Source of the DNA: an uncultured Agathobacter sp.
GTDB lineage: Bacteria; Bacillota; Clostridia; Lachnospirales; Lachnospiraceae
Length of the DNA stretch: 64,000 nucleotides
Reading direction: 5' to 3'
Assembly (NCBI GenBank): GCA_934365945.1
Contig: CAKRNE010000004.1
Coordinates: 1-64,000 of the forward strand
Made by a program: the position numbers and the translations under genes. This document shows positions 36,714-45,524 of this stretch, piece by piece. Each line of letters starts with the position of its first letter. Position 1 is the stretch's first letter. The notes beneath the pieces are model-generated. The model saw nothing but the letters and a program-made list of their open reading frames with translations, did not search any database and was not told the DNA's origin.

Positions 36714-37499
36714 ATGGAGTTTCGACCATGCATCGACATTCACAACGGAAAAGTAAAGCAGATTGTCGGTGGTTCATTAAAAGACATGGGTGACTTTGCC
36801 AGTGAGAACTTTGTCTCAGAGCAGGACAGCCGGTTTTATGCAGATATGTATAGGAAATCCGGCATAAAGGGCGGTCATATCATTCTGCTCAATTCTGTGG
36901 ACAGCGAGTATTATGAGGCTACAAAGGAACAGGCTGTTATGGCGCTTAAAGCGTATCCGCAGGGCTTACAGGTAGGCGGCGGCATCACCGCAGACAATGC
37001 GATGGAGTTTATAGATGCCGGTGCAGCAGCAGTTATAGTGACATCATACGTATTTAAAGACGGAAGAATAAACTATGAAAATCTAAACAGGCTTAAAGAT
37101 ACTGTGGGCAGTGACAGGCTGGTGCTTGATCTGTCATGCCGCAAAAAGGACGGACAGTATTATATAGTAACTGACCGCTGGCAGAAATTCACGGATGAGG
37201 CAGTGACCACAGAGCTTTTGGATAAGCTATCCTCATACTGCTGTGAGTTTCTGGTACATGCGGTGGACGTTGAGGGCAGGGTAAACGGCATCGAAAAGGA
37301 GCTTGTCTCCATGCTTGGCAGCTGGGGAAGGATACCTGTCACATATGCAGGCGGTGTGTCATCCTTTGACGATTTAAAATGCATCAGACAGCTTGGACAG
37401 AACCATCTGAATGTGACGATAGGCAGTGCTCTTGATTTGTTTGGCGGTGCGATGGAGTACGATAAGGTTATAGCTTTTTGCAATAATAAGGAGATTTAA
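36714..37499 (+). CDS. hisA: Phosphoribosylformimino-AICAR isomerase, eukaryotic type
   Basis: A 261-residue TIM-barrel enzyme. The start [19 protein letters not shown] is the form found in plant and fungal HIS6 rather than the bacterial 'IPAIDLxxGxxVRLxxG'. Other marks are [22 protein letters not shown] and [10 protein letters not shown], which carry the phosphate-binding glycines. It catalyses the fourth histidine-pathway step (ProFAR to PRFAR). It lies outside any his operon, 1 bp before glnA, so it may be co-expressed with nitrogen metabolism. Horizontal origin is an inference. Confidence 0.88.
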   Translation: MEFRPCIDIHNGKVKQIVGGSLKDMGDFASENFVSEQDSRFYADMYRKSGIKGGHIILLNSVDSEYYEATKEQAVMALKAYPQGLQVGGGITADNAMEFIDAGAAAVIVTSYVFKDGRINYENLNRLKDTVGSDRLVLDLSCRKKDGQYYIVTDRWQKFTDEAVTTELLDKLSSYCCEFLVHAVDVEGRVNGIEKELVSMLGSWGRIPVTYAGGVSSFDDLKCIRQLGQNHLNVTIGSALDLFGGAMEYDKVIAFCNNKEI

Positions 37500-37500
37500 A

Positions 37501-38832
37501 ATGGCAAAATACACTAAGAATGATATTATCCGCATAGTGGATGAGGAGGATATCGAGTTTATCCGTTTGCAGTTTACGGATATCTTTGGAACATTAAAAA
37601 ACGTGGCAATTACAGCCAGCCAGCTTGAGAAGGCACTCGACAACAAGTGCATGTTTGACGGCTCATCAATAGAGGGCTTTGTGAGGATAGAGGAGTCAGA
37701 TATGTATCTGCACCCTGATCTTGACACTTTTATGATTTTTCCATGGAGACCACAGCAGGGCAAGGTTGCACGAATCATCTGTGATGTCTATATGGCGGAT
37801 GGCACACCGTTTGAGGGAGACCCGCGCTATATATTAAAGAAGCAGATTGAAAAGGCAAAGCAGATGGGCTATATGTTTAATGTAGGACCGGAGTGTGAGT
37901 TCTTCCTTTTCCACCTGGATGAGAACGGACAGCCTACCACCATCTCACATGAGAGAGCAGGGTACTTTGACTTAGGACCAAATGACTTGGGAGAAAATGC
38001 CAGAAGAGACATGGTTTTAACTCTTGAGGATATGGATTTTGAGATAGAGGCATCACACCATGAGGTGGCACCTGCACAGCATGAGATTGATTTCAAGTAT
38101 GAGGAGGCACTTCATACAGCCGACAATATCATGACCTTCAAGCTTGCTATAAAGACAATCGCAAAGAGACACGGACTTTTTGCAAGCTTCATGCCAAAGC
38201 CAAAGCATGGTGTGAGCGGTTCGGGAATGCATATCAACATGTCACTCTCAAAGGATGGGGTCAATATATTTGACAATGAGGATGATAAGCTTGGGCTCAG
38301 CGAGGAGGCATACCACTTCATAGCAGGCATCATGAAGCATATGAAGGGCATGACGGTCATCACCAATCCGATTGTCAATTCATATAAGCGCTTTGTGCCG
38401 GGATATGAGGCACCGATTTACATTACCTGGTCAGCTACAAACAGAAGTCCGCTTATCAGAATCCCGGCAGCAAGAGGCGAGGGAAGGAGAGTGGAGCTTA
38501 GAAATCCTGACCCTTCAGCAAATCCATATCTGGTGCTGGCACTGTGTCTGGCAGCAGGACTTGACGGCATAAAGAATAAGATACAGCCTGACGCAGAGCT
38601 TCGTGAGAATGTATTTGAGCTCACAGAACAGGATAAAAAGAGACTCGGAATTGAATCACTTCCTGCTGATTTACATGAGGCGGTTGAGTGCCTTAAGACA
38701 GATGACTTTATCCGCGAGATACTGGGAGAGCACATCTACAACAAGTATATAGAGGCAAAAGAGGCAGAGTGGAACGATTACAGAGCTGCGGTTACCAAAT
38801 GGGAAATAGATGAATATCTGTACAAATTTTAA
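37501..38832 (+). CDS. glnA: Glutamine synthetase type I
   Basis: A 443-residue enzyme of the short GSI-alpha type, without the adenylylation region. Motifs are [18 protein letters not shown] (metal site), [14 protein letters not shown] (metal and glutamate site), [17 protein letters not shown] (ATP) and the C-terminal [13 protein letters not shown]. It makes glutamine from glutamate, NH3 and ATP in the cytosol. It stands between hisA and an ANTAR regulator. The glnA-ANTAR pair is known in clostridia, where the regulator (NitR) is thought to act on glnA transcription. Confidence 0.98.
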   Translation: MAKYTKNDIIRIVDEEDIEFIRLQFTDIFGTLKNVAITASQLEKALDNKCMFDGSSIEGFVRIEESDMYLHPDLDTFMIFPWRPQQGKVARIICDVYMADGTPFEGDPRYILKKQIEKAKQMGYMFNVGPECEFFLFHLDENGQPTTISHERAGYFDLGPNDLGENARRDMVLTLEDMDFEIEASHHEVAPAQHEIDFKYEEALHTADNIMTFKLAIKTIAKRHGLFASFMPKPKHGVSGSGMHINMSLSKDGVNIFDNEDDKLGLSEEAYHFIAGIMKHMKGMTVITNPIVNSYKRFVPGYEAPIYITWSATNRSPLIRIPAARGEGRRVELRNPDPSANPYLVLALCLAAGLDGIKNKIQPDAELRENVFELTEQDKKRLGIESLPADLHEAVECLKTDDFIREILGEHIYNKYIEAKEAEWNDYRAAVTKWEIDEYLYKF

Positions 38833-38847
38833 AGGATGTAACGGACC

Positions 38848-39399
38848 GTGAATAATATTGTGATAGCATTTCCTAAAAAGGAAGTAGCCAATTCAATCAA
38901 AAAAATATTAGCGCAGAGCGGTTATACAGTCACGGCGGTCGCAAATACCGGAGCTTCGGCACTTTCGAGCATGAACGGACTGAATATGGGAATCATCATA
39001 TGTGGATACAGATTTTCAGACATGATGTACAGTGAGGTATACGAGTATATGCCTAAGGAGTTTCAGATGCTTCTCATAGCGTCGGCAGCGGGTATCATGG
39101 AAAAGAATGTGGATAATCTGATGTCATTATCCATGCCACTTAAGGTGCATGAGCTCTTGCAGACTGTCGAGATGATGGATTACACGATAACGCGCCGCAG
39201 GAAAAAGCTCAGGCAAAGGCCAAAGGAACGTTCAAAGGAAGACCAGGAGATGCTTAACAGTGCAAAGGCTGTACTGATTGAGCGAAATGGATTTTCTGAG
39301 GAGGAAGCACACCGCTACATCCAGAAGCGAAGCATGGATAACGGCACAGGCCTTGTGGAAACAGCACAGATGATACTAAGCCTTATGACTGATGTGTAG
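38848..39399 (+). CDS. ANTAR-domain antiterminator with degenerate receiver
   Basis: A 183-residue protein, GTG start at 38848 behind AAAGGATGT. The N-terminal half has a receiver-like fold but the phosphorylation site position is IIICGYRF, without an Asp, so it is a pseudo-receiver. The C-terminal about 55 residues (EDQEMLNSAKAVLIERNG and EEEAHRYIQKRSMDN) form an ANTAR RNA-binding domain, preceded by a basic helix (RRRKKLRQRPKERSK). It likely prevents transcription termination at a leader hairpin. The probable target is the glnA operon or another nitrogen gene. It follows glnA by 15 bp. Confidence 0.88.
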   Translation: MNNIVIAFPKKEVANSIKKILAQSGYTVTAVANTGASALSSMNGLNMGIIICGYRFSDMMYSEVYEYMPKEFQMLLIASAAGIMEKNVDNLMSLSMPLKVHELLQTVEMMDYTITRRRKKLRQRPKERSKEDQEMLNSAKAVLIERNGFSEEEAHRYIQKRSMDNGTGLVETAQMILSLMTDV

Positions 39400-39491
39400 G
39401 GCTGTTGATGTAAAAGGCTTGAACAGCTATGTAAAAATATAATTGCAGGCAGCATAATATTTTATGAAAGAAATAATGATAAAAAAACATA

Positions 39492-39520
39492 TTTACACTT
39501 GAATAGTAAAGTGATAAATT
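39492..39520 (+). promoter_or_regulatory. Probable promoter of dapL
   Basis: TTTACA (39492-39497), a 17-bp spacer and TAAATT (39515-39520) lie 36 bp upstream of the dapL ATG. The -10 is only moderately good, so other positions are possible. Confidence 0.4.
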
Positions 39521-39555
39521 AGACTTATTGTAAAGTAACAAAAGGAGAGATAAAC

Positions 39556-40770
39556 ATGTTTCAGATTAATGATAACTATCAGAAATTACCGGGAAGCTAC
39601 CTTTTCAGCACAATAGCTAAAAAGGTTGCTGCTTATCAGGAGGCTAATCCGGATAAAGAAATTATCAGGCTTGGAATCGGCGATGTAACACAGCCGCTTG
39701 CACCTGCTATCATCGATGCTATGCACAAGGCAGTTGATGAGATGGGAAATGCAGCTACATTCCACGGATACGCACCGGACCTTGGATATGAGTTCTTAAG
39801 AAAAGCAATTTCAGACAATGACTACAAAGCAAGAGGCTGCGATATCTCAGCCGATGAGATTTTTGTTTCAGACGGAGCAAAGAGCGATTCAGCCAACATC
39901 CAGGAGCTTTTCTCAGCAAACAGCCGCATCGCTGTTACAGACCCTGTTTACCCTGTATATGTTGATTCCAATGTTATGGCAGGAAGAACAGGCACATATG
40001 ATGCTCAGACAGAGACCTGGAGCAATGTAATCTATATGCCGTCAACAGCAGATAACGGCTTCGTTCCGGAGCTTCCAAAGGAAGTACCGGATATGATTTA
40101 TCTGTGTCTGCCAAACAACCCTACAGGAACAACTCTCACAAAGGATCAGTTACAGGTATGGGTTGATTATGCAAACAAAAACGGTTCAGTCATCATCTTC
40201 GATGCAGCCTATGAGGCATATATCAGCGAGGCAGATGTGCCACACTCAATCTATGAGTGTAACGGTGCAAAGACATGTGCCATCGAGCTTAGAAGCTTCT
40301 CAAAGAACGCAGGCTTTACAGGTGTGCGTCTTGGCTTCACAGTAGTACCTAAGGAGCTTAAGTGCGGTGATGTTTCGCTTCATGCTATGTGGGCACGCCG
40401 TCATGGAACCAAGTTCAACGGCGCACCATACATCGTGCAGAGAGCAGGCGAGGCAGTTTACTCAGATGCAGGAAAAGCACAGCTTAAGGATCAGGTAGCG
40501 TACTACATGAACAATGCAAAGACAATAAAGACAGGTCTTGCAGAGGCAGGCTTTACAGTTTACGGTGGAGTAAATGCACCATACATCTGGCTCAAGACAC
40601 CGGATCAGATGACATCATGGGAGTTTTTCGATTACCTGCTTGAGAATGCCAACGTGGTAGGTACACCTGGCTCAGGCTTTGGACCAAGCGGAGAGGGCTA
40701 CTTCAGACTGACTGCTTTCGGAAACTATGAGAACACAGTAAAGGCACTTGAGAGAATCAAGGCACTGTAA
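39556..40770 (+). CDS. dapL: LL-diaminopimelate aminotransferase
   Basis: A 404-residue fold-type I PLP enzyme. The N-terminal INDNYQKLPGSYLFSTIAKK followed by IRLGIGDVTQPL is diagnostic for DapL. Other marks are VSDGAKSD, LPNNPTGT, FDAAYEAYI and ELRSFSKNAGFTG with the Schiff-base lysine. It converts tetrahydrodipicolinate directly to LL-DAP, so the cell needs no DapD/DapC/DapE. It works downstream of dapA and dapB (44610-46286) in lysine and peptidoglycan synthesis. A strong terminator follows. Confidence 0.97.
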   Translation: MFQINDNYQKLPGSYLFSTIAKKVAAYQEANPDKEIIRLGIGDVTQPLAPAIIDAMHKAVDEMGNAATFHGYAPDLGYEFLRKAISDNDYKARGCDISADEIFVSDGAKSDSANIQELFSANSRIAVTDPVYPVYVDSNVMAGRTGTYDAQTETWSNVIYMPSTADNGFVPELPKEVPDMIYLCLPNNPTGTTLTKDQLQVWVDYANKNGSVIIFDAAYEAYISEADVPHSIYECNGAKTCAIELRSFSKNAGFTGVRLGFTVVPKELKCGDVSLHAMWARRHGTKFNGAPYIVQRAGEAVYSDAGKAQLKDQVAYYMNNAKTIKTGLAEAGFTVYGGVNAPYIWLKTPDQMTSWEFFDYLLENANVVGTPGSGFGPSGEGYFRLTAFGNYENTVKALERIKAL

Positions 40771-40790
40771 AATAAATCAGGTCAAATAAA

Positions 40791-40826
40791 AATACCGTCA
40801 GGGAGATGTTCCCTGACGGTATTTTT
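40791..40826. terminator. Bidirectional terminator between dapL and typA
   Basis: AATACCGTCAGGGA (40791-40804) pairs perfectly with TCCCTGACGGTATT (40810-40823), flanked by A-runs on one side and T-runs on the other. It suits both convergent genes. Confidence 0.95.
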
Positions 40827-40900
40827 TGTCATTGAAATTTACATAAAGTGTAATTACTGTATACTTTTTGGCAACAAAAACTTTATGTGAAAGGCATGAT

Positions 40901-42733
40901 TTAATTCTTCTTGAAGCCGGCTCTCTTACGAAGAGTAGGGTCAAGAATTTTCTTTCTGATTCGAAGGCTCTCAGGTGTTACCTCAAGAAGCTCATCTGTA
41001 TCAATAAAGTCGATAGCCTGCTCAAGGCTTAATACTCTAGGTGGTACGAGTGTGAGTGCCTCATCTGCTGATGAAGAACGTGTATTTGTAAGATGCTTCT
41101 TCTTACATACGTTGAGCTCGATGTCCTCGGCCTTTGAACACTGTCCGATAACCATTCCTGAGTAAACCTTGGCACCAGGTCCGATAAAGAGTGTTCCTCT
41201 CTCCTGTGCAGAGAAGAGTCCGTAGGTTACAGCCTCACCTGACTCAAAGGCAATGAGTGAACCTGTTGCACGGTATGCAATCTCACCCTTGTATGGCTCA
41301 TATCCGTCAAACATAGTGTTTAAGATTCCGTTACCCTTTGTATCTGTCATGAACTCGCCACGGTATCCGATAAGTCCACGGGCTGGGATGTGGAACTCAA
41401 GTCTGGTGTAGCCACCTGCGATGGAACCCATATTTCTAAGCTCGCCCTTGCGCTGCTGAAGCTTTGAGATAACAGCTCCTGTAAACTCGTCAGGCACATC
41501 GATGTAAGCAAGCTCCATTGGCTCAAGCTTCTTGCCGTTCTCATCATACTTGTAGAGTACCTCTGCCTTACTTACGGCAAACTCATAGCCCTCACGGCGC
41601 ATGTTCTCGATAAGCACTGAAAGGTGAAGCTCTCCACGTCCGGAAACCTTGAAGGAATCAGGTGAGTCAGTATCCTCGACACGCAGTGAGACATCTGTGT
41701 TGAGCTCGCGAAGGAGTCTGTCACGGATGTGACGGCTTGTGACAAATTTACCTTCCTGTCCTGCAAGAGGGCTGTTGTTTACGATGAAGTTCATAGAGAT
41801 TGTAGGCTCTGAAATCTTCTGGAAAGGAATAGCCTCCGGTGCTTCCGGTGAGCAGATTGTATCTCCGATGTGGATGTCTGCGATACCAGAGATTGCTACA
41901 ATCGAACCGATGTTAGCCTCGTCTACATCTACCTTGTTGAGTCCGTCAAACTCGTAAAGCTTGCTGATACGGACCTTCTCAAGCTTGTCAGGGTCGTGGT
42001 GGTTTACAACGACAGCCTCCTGATTGACCTTGATTTTACCGTTATCCACTTTACCGATTCCGATACGTCCTACATACTCGTTGTAGTCGATTGTACTGAT
42101 GAGAATCTGTGTGTTGGCATCCGGATCACCTGTTGGAGCAGGGATGTAGTTTACGATTGTCTCGAAGAGAGGAGTCATATCCTTCTTCTCATCGTTTAAG
42201 TCCTTCATGGCATAGCCGTCTCTTGCTGATGCGAAAACGAATGGGCAGTCAAGCTGCTCATCAGAAGCATCGAGATCCATGAAGAGCTCTAATACCTCGT
42301 CGATGACCTCATTAGGACGGGCCTCAGGACGGTCTATCTTGTTGACACAGACAATGATAGGCAGCTTGAGTGCAAGAGCCTTCATAACTACGAACTTGGT
42401 CTGTGGCATAACACCCTCGAAGGCATCAACCACGAGGATAACGCCGTTTACCATCTTAAGAACACGCTCTACCTCACCGCCGAAGTCAGCATGACCTGGA
42501 GTGTCGATGATATTGATTTTGATGTCCTTATACTGAATAGCTGTGTTTTTGGAGAGGATTGTGATACCTCTTTCACGCTCGATGTCGTTTGAATCCATTA
42601 CTCGTTCCTGAACTTCCTGATTGTCACGGAACACACCGCTTTGCTTAAGAAGCTCATCTACAAGTGTTGTTTTACCATGATCAACGTGGGCAATAATTGC
42701 TATATTACGAATATCGTCTCTTGTTGTTTTCAT
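40901..42733 (-). CDS. typA: Translational GTPase TypA/BipA
   Basis: A 610-residue protein of usual length. G1 is AHVDHGKTTLVDELL, switch I shows RERGITILSKN, G3 is DTPGHADFGGE and G4 is NKID (CVNKIDRPEARP). The C-terminal half has the domain V repeat and the BipA-specific end (RVLSLEQAIDFIDTDELLEVTP). It binds ribosomes and acts in stress-related translation and 50S assembly. It is single and convergent to dapL. About 210 bp without a gene (42734-42944) separate it from the next gene. That stretch is AT-rich with no clear promoter choice. Confidence 0.97.
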   Translation of the reverse strand: MKTTRDDIRNIAIIAHVDHGKTTLVDELLKQSGVFRDNQEVQERVMDSNDIERERGITILSKNTAIQYKDIKINIIDTPGHADFGGEVERVLKMVNGVILVVDAFEGVMPQTKFVVMKALALKLPIIVCVNKIDRPEARPNEVIDEVLELFMDLDASDEQLDCPFVFASARDGYAMKDLNDEKKDMTPLFETIVNYIPAPTGDPDANTQILISTIDYNEYVGRIGIGKVDNGKIKVNQEAVVVNHHDPDKLEKVRISKLYEFDGLNKVDVDEANIGSIVAISGIADIHIGDTICSPEAPEAIPFQKISEPTISMNFIVNNSPLAGQEGKFVTSRHIRDRLLRELNTDVSLRVEDTDSPDSFKVSGRGELHLSVLIENMRREGYEFAVSKAEVLYKYDENGKKLEPMELAYIDVPDEFTGAVISKLQQRKGELRNMGSIAGGYTRLEFHIPARGLIGYRGEFMTDTKGNGILNTMFDGYEPYKGEIAYRATGSLIAFESGEAVTYGLFSAQERGTLFIGPGAKVYSGMVIGQCSKAEDIELNVCKKKHLTNTRSSSADEALTLVPPRVLSLEQAIDFIDTDELLEVTPESLRIRKKILDPTLRKRAGFKKN

Positions 42734-42944
42734 ATTTTCCTTCTTTCTTTAATAAATAAAGCTAAGTTTGCAACTAACTTATTCTATCATAATTTTTCCA
42801 ATGTGCAAGTTTTCATTGAAAGTTTTTAAAAAATTAAGTGAAATGTTATTGGATTTGTCGACATTATTTGAGAAAATATACTTTGTGGAAATGTTAAAAA
42901 TAGCTGGAAAAACATTTTACAAAAGGAAGGGAGACAAAAAATTC

Positions 42945-43565
42945 ATGGCAGATAAAATGTTTGAAAACAACCAGGTATCAATAATCGGAGAAATCGTTTC
43001 GGATTTTCAGTTTAGTCACGAGGTGTATGGTGAGGGCTTTTATATGATGGAGGTTTCGGTCAGGAGGCTTTCGGATTTCGTGGACTATATTCCGGTGATG
43101 GTGTCAGAGAGGCTTATCAATGTGGAGGGTGACTACATAGGCAAAAGCGTATACATAGGCGGTCAGTTCCGCTCGTTCAACAGGCATGAGGAGAAGAAGA
43201 ACAGGCTGGTGCTGTCTGTTTTTGCAAGGGAGCTTGAGGTATTGGACAGTGATTATGATGAGGATGCGGCCAATCAGATTTTCCTTGACGGCTATATCTG
43301 CAAGGAGGCTATATATAGAAAAACGCCGCTTGGACGAGAAATTGCAGACCTGCTTGTGGCTGTGAACCGCTCATATGGCAAGTCAGACTACATTCCGTGT
43401 ATCTGCTGGGGAAGGAATGCGAGATTTGCGTCGACCTTTGAGGTGGGCACACATGTGCAGATATGGGGCAGGATACAGAGCAGGGATTATGTGAAAAAGC
43501 TCAGTGAGACACAGGTGGAGCAGCGCACGGCATATGAGGTTTCCGTGAGCAAGATTGAGGCTTAG
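42945..43565 (+). CDS. SSB-like protein with two OB-folds
   Basis: A 206-residue protein. I chose ATG 42945 behind GGAAGGGA; an upstream ORF extension (from 42768) has no coding character. The second half (about 105-205) shows the SSB pattern 'RKTPLGREIADLLVAVNRSYG, then DYIPCICWGRNARFAS'. The N-terminal half (NNQVSIIGEIVSDFQFSHEV and DYIPVMVSERL) looks like another OB-fold. It lacks the acidic C-terminal tail of true SSB. A nucleic-acid-binding role is likely, but not as the main replicative SSB. Confidence 0.8.
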   Translation: MADKMFENNQVSIIGEIVSDFQFSHEVYGEGFYMMEVSVRRLSDFVDYIPVMVSERLINVEGDYIGKSVYIGGQFRSFNRHEEKKNRLVLSVFARELEVLDSDYDEDAANQIFLDGYICKEAIYRKTPLGREIADLLVAVNRSYGKSDYIPCICWGRNARFASTFEVGTHVQIWGRIQSRDYVKKLSETQVEQRTAYEVSVSKIEA

Positions 43566-43735
43566 TGTCACATACGGATTTGTGATTTTATCGAAAATTT
43601 GCAATAAATGTCAGATTGTGGTATTTTACTAGATAATTATTGATTACTGCCTGTAATTGTTGATGTTTACATGCTGTGTAAACAGTAATGGTTACGTATC
43701 AGTAGAAAAGCAATGTGTATGGAGGCATGATTATT

Positions 43736-44215
43736 ATGGAAAACGGCGCAGTACAGATTTATTATGGTGAGGGGCATGGCAAGACAAATGTCGCTATCGG
43801 AAGTGCAATATGTGCTGCCTGCGAAGGGAAAGAGGCTGTCATAATCCAATTTCTAAAAGGAAAAAATGAACAGAAATTTTTGAGCAGATTGGAGCCGGAG
43901 GTTAAATTTTTTAATTTCTCAAGAGCCGGGATACTGTTTGAACAGCTCGACGAAGAAAGTAAGCAGGAAGAAATCATGAATATCAAGAATGGTTTTAATT
44001 TTGCAAAAAAAGTTATTTCCACCGGGGCTGACATGGTTGTTGTGCTGGATGAGATACTGGGACTTTTGGATTTACATCTGATTTCAAAGGAAGAGCTTTC
44101 GGATATGCTTGCAGCAAAGCCGTCAGATGTGACGGTGATTATGACAGGCCGTGTGCTTGATGATGGAATCAGGGGAATGGCTGATGAGATTTATAATATA
44201 GCACCGGAAAAATAG
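43736..44215 (+). CDS. CobO/BtuR-like P-loop protein, shortened
   Basis: A 159-residue protein. I chose ATG 43736, 10 bases after GGAGG at 43721-43725; the nearer ATGs lie too close. It has the CobA/CobO/BtuR P-loop YGEGHGKT, the following VIIQFLKG and VVVLDEILGLLD, and the TGR motif in VIMTGRVLDDGI. The usual end with VTEM and a KHP(F/Y) motif is missing; the protein stops at ADEIYNIAPEK. It may be a divergent corrinoid adenosyltransferase or a related NTPase. No other cobalamin gene is nearby. Confidence 0.75.
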   Translation: MENGAVQIYYGEGHGKTNVAIGSAICAACEGKEAVIIQFLKGKNEQKFLSRLEPEVKFFNFSRAGILFEQLDEESKQEEIMNIKNGFNFAKKVISTGADMVVVLDEILGLLDLHLISKEELSDMLAAKPSDVTVIMTGRVLDDGIRGMADEIYNIAPEK

Positions 44216-44237
44216 CAAGGAAATATTGTCAGGTAAG

Positions 44238-44266
44238 TTGACAATGCCATAGCTTGGTGATATGAT
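44238..44266 (+). promoter_or_regulatory. Sigma-A promoter of the lysine-riboswitch operon
   Basis: TTGACA (44238-44243), a 17-bp spacer and TATGAT (44261-44266). This is a near-perfect promoter about 55 bp upstream of the riboswitch aptamer. Confidence 0.85.
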
Positions 44267-44317
44267 TAATGCATATGTGAGGCAGTTATATCATCTGCTG
44301 TATATGAACAATTTAAT

Positions 44318-44490
44318 TAACAGATAGAGGTCGCGCGACTTATGAGTAGTTTTCCGGATGCCGCAGGGGCAGTTGATGGGAGATGAAAGGAATAGCGCCG
44401 AAGGGATTTATCATCTGCGGATATATCTCTGGGCATATGGCGAACAGCCCTATGACTGTCATCAGATTTGATGGGGAGCTATCGTGATTC
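44318..44490 (+). ncRNA. Lysine riboswitch (L box) upstream of dapA
   Basis: The conserved L-box blocks appear in order: AGAGGTCGCG (44326), AGTAGTTTT, the GATGAAAGGAATAGCGCCGA core (44382 onward), GGCGAACAGCCC-type hairpin, and TGGGGAGCTATCG closing the aptamer (44472 onward). It binds lysine and, with the terminator at 44505, switches off dapA-dapB when lysine is plentiful. Block spacing is as in known lysine riboswitches (family knowledge). Confidence 0.95.
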
Positions 44491-44504
44491 ATGAAGAATT
44501 GGGA

Positions 44505-44528
44505 CCGGCTCTAAGGAGCCGGTTTTTT
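44505..44528 (+). terminator. Expression-platform terminator of the lysine riboswitch
   Basis: CCGGCTC (44505-44511) pairs with GAGCCGG (44516-44522), then six T. It follows the aptamer by 15 bases and lies 80 bases before dapA. Confidence 0.95.
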
Positions 44529-44609
44529 AGCGCTTAGAGGCAGACAGCGTCATACCTATACGTTAAGAAAATCAATACCGATAAAGAAAAGCAAGAAGGA
44601 GATAAAATC

Positions 44610-45500
44610 ATGGCAATTTTCAAAGGAGCGGGAGTAGCAATCGTTACACCTATGTACGATAACGAGGAGATTAATTACGACAAGCTCGAGGAGCTTATCA
44701 ATATGCAGATTGACAATGGCACAGATGCTATCGTCATCGCAGGCACCACAGGCGAGAGCCCATGCCTGTCAATGGAGGAGCATGCAAAGGTTATAAAGGC
44801 TGCAGTAGAGTTTACAAAGCATCGTGTACCGGTAGTGGCAGGCACAGGCTCTAACTGCACAAAGACAGCTATGCAGCTTTCAAAGGAGGCAGAGGAGTTT
44901 GGTGCAGACGGACTGCTCGTTGTCACACCATACTACAACAAGGCCACACAGGCCGGTCTTGTGAGCCACTATTCACAGATTGCAGACAGCACAAAGTGTC
45001 CTATCATCGTATACAACGTACCTGGACGTACAGGCTGCAACGTGCTTCCGGAGACTATGGCAGAGCTCTTTAAGACAAAGGAAAATATCGTAGGACTCAA
45101 GGAGGCTACAGGAAATCTGGCACAGGCTTCAAAGACAATGTACCTGACAGACGGAAAGCTTGATATGTACTCAGGCGAGGATGGCCTCGTAGTGCCTCTT
45201 ATGTCTATCGGTGCAATCGGAGTAATCTCAGTATGGAGCAATATAGCCCCTGCAAAGGTACACAATATGTGCGACAGCTTCTTCAAGGGCGATTTACAGA
45301 CCGCCTTAGAGCTTCAGAGAGAGGCTCTTCCACTTGTAGATGCACTCTTCTCAGAGGTAAATCCAATCCCTGTAAAGAAGGCTATGAACCTGATGGGTAT
45401 GAATGTCGGACCTCTCAGAAGCCCTATGTGCGAGATGGGTGAGGATAATGCAAAGAAGCTTGCTGAGGTTATGAAGGCTTATGGCTTAAAGCTTGCTTAG
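44610..45500 (+). CDS. dapA: 4-hydroxy-tetrahydrodipicolinate synthase
   Basis: A 296-residue TIM-barrel enzyme behind AGAAGGAG. Motifs: AGTTGESPCLS (pyruvate site), VTPYYNKATQ with the catalytic Tyr, IVYNVPGRTGCN with the catalytic Tyr/Arg pair, and GLKEATGN with the Schiff-base lysine. It condenses pyruvate and aspartate semialdehyde, the committed step to DAP and lysine. Transcription is controlled by the lysine riboswitch. dapB follows 24 bp later. Confidence 0.98.
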   Translation: MAIFKGAGVAIVTPMYDNEEINYDKLEELINMQIDNGTDAIVIAGTTGESPCLSMEEHAKVIKAAVEFTKHRVPVVAGTGSNCTKTAMQLSKEAEEFGADGLLVVTPYYNKATQAGLVSHYSQIADSTKCPIIVYNVPGRTGCNVLPETMAELFKTKENIVGLKEATGNLAQASKTMYLTDGKLDMYSGEDGLVVPLMSIGAIGVISVWSNIAPAKVHNMCDSFFKGDLQTALELQREALPLVDALFSEVNPIPVKKAMNLMGMNVGPLRSPMCEMGEDNAKKLAEVMKAYGLKLA

Positions 45501-45524
45501 TACAACGAGAAAGGATACGATAAA

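Noticed and set aside
42768..42944. N-terminal extension of the SSB-like protein
   Set aside because: The extension has no RBS at its start, is AT-rich non-coding in style, and a strong RBS precedes ATG 42945.
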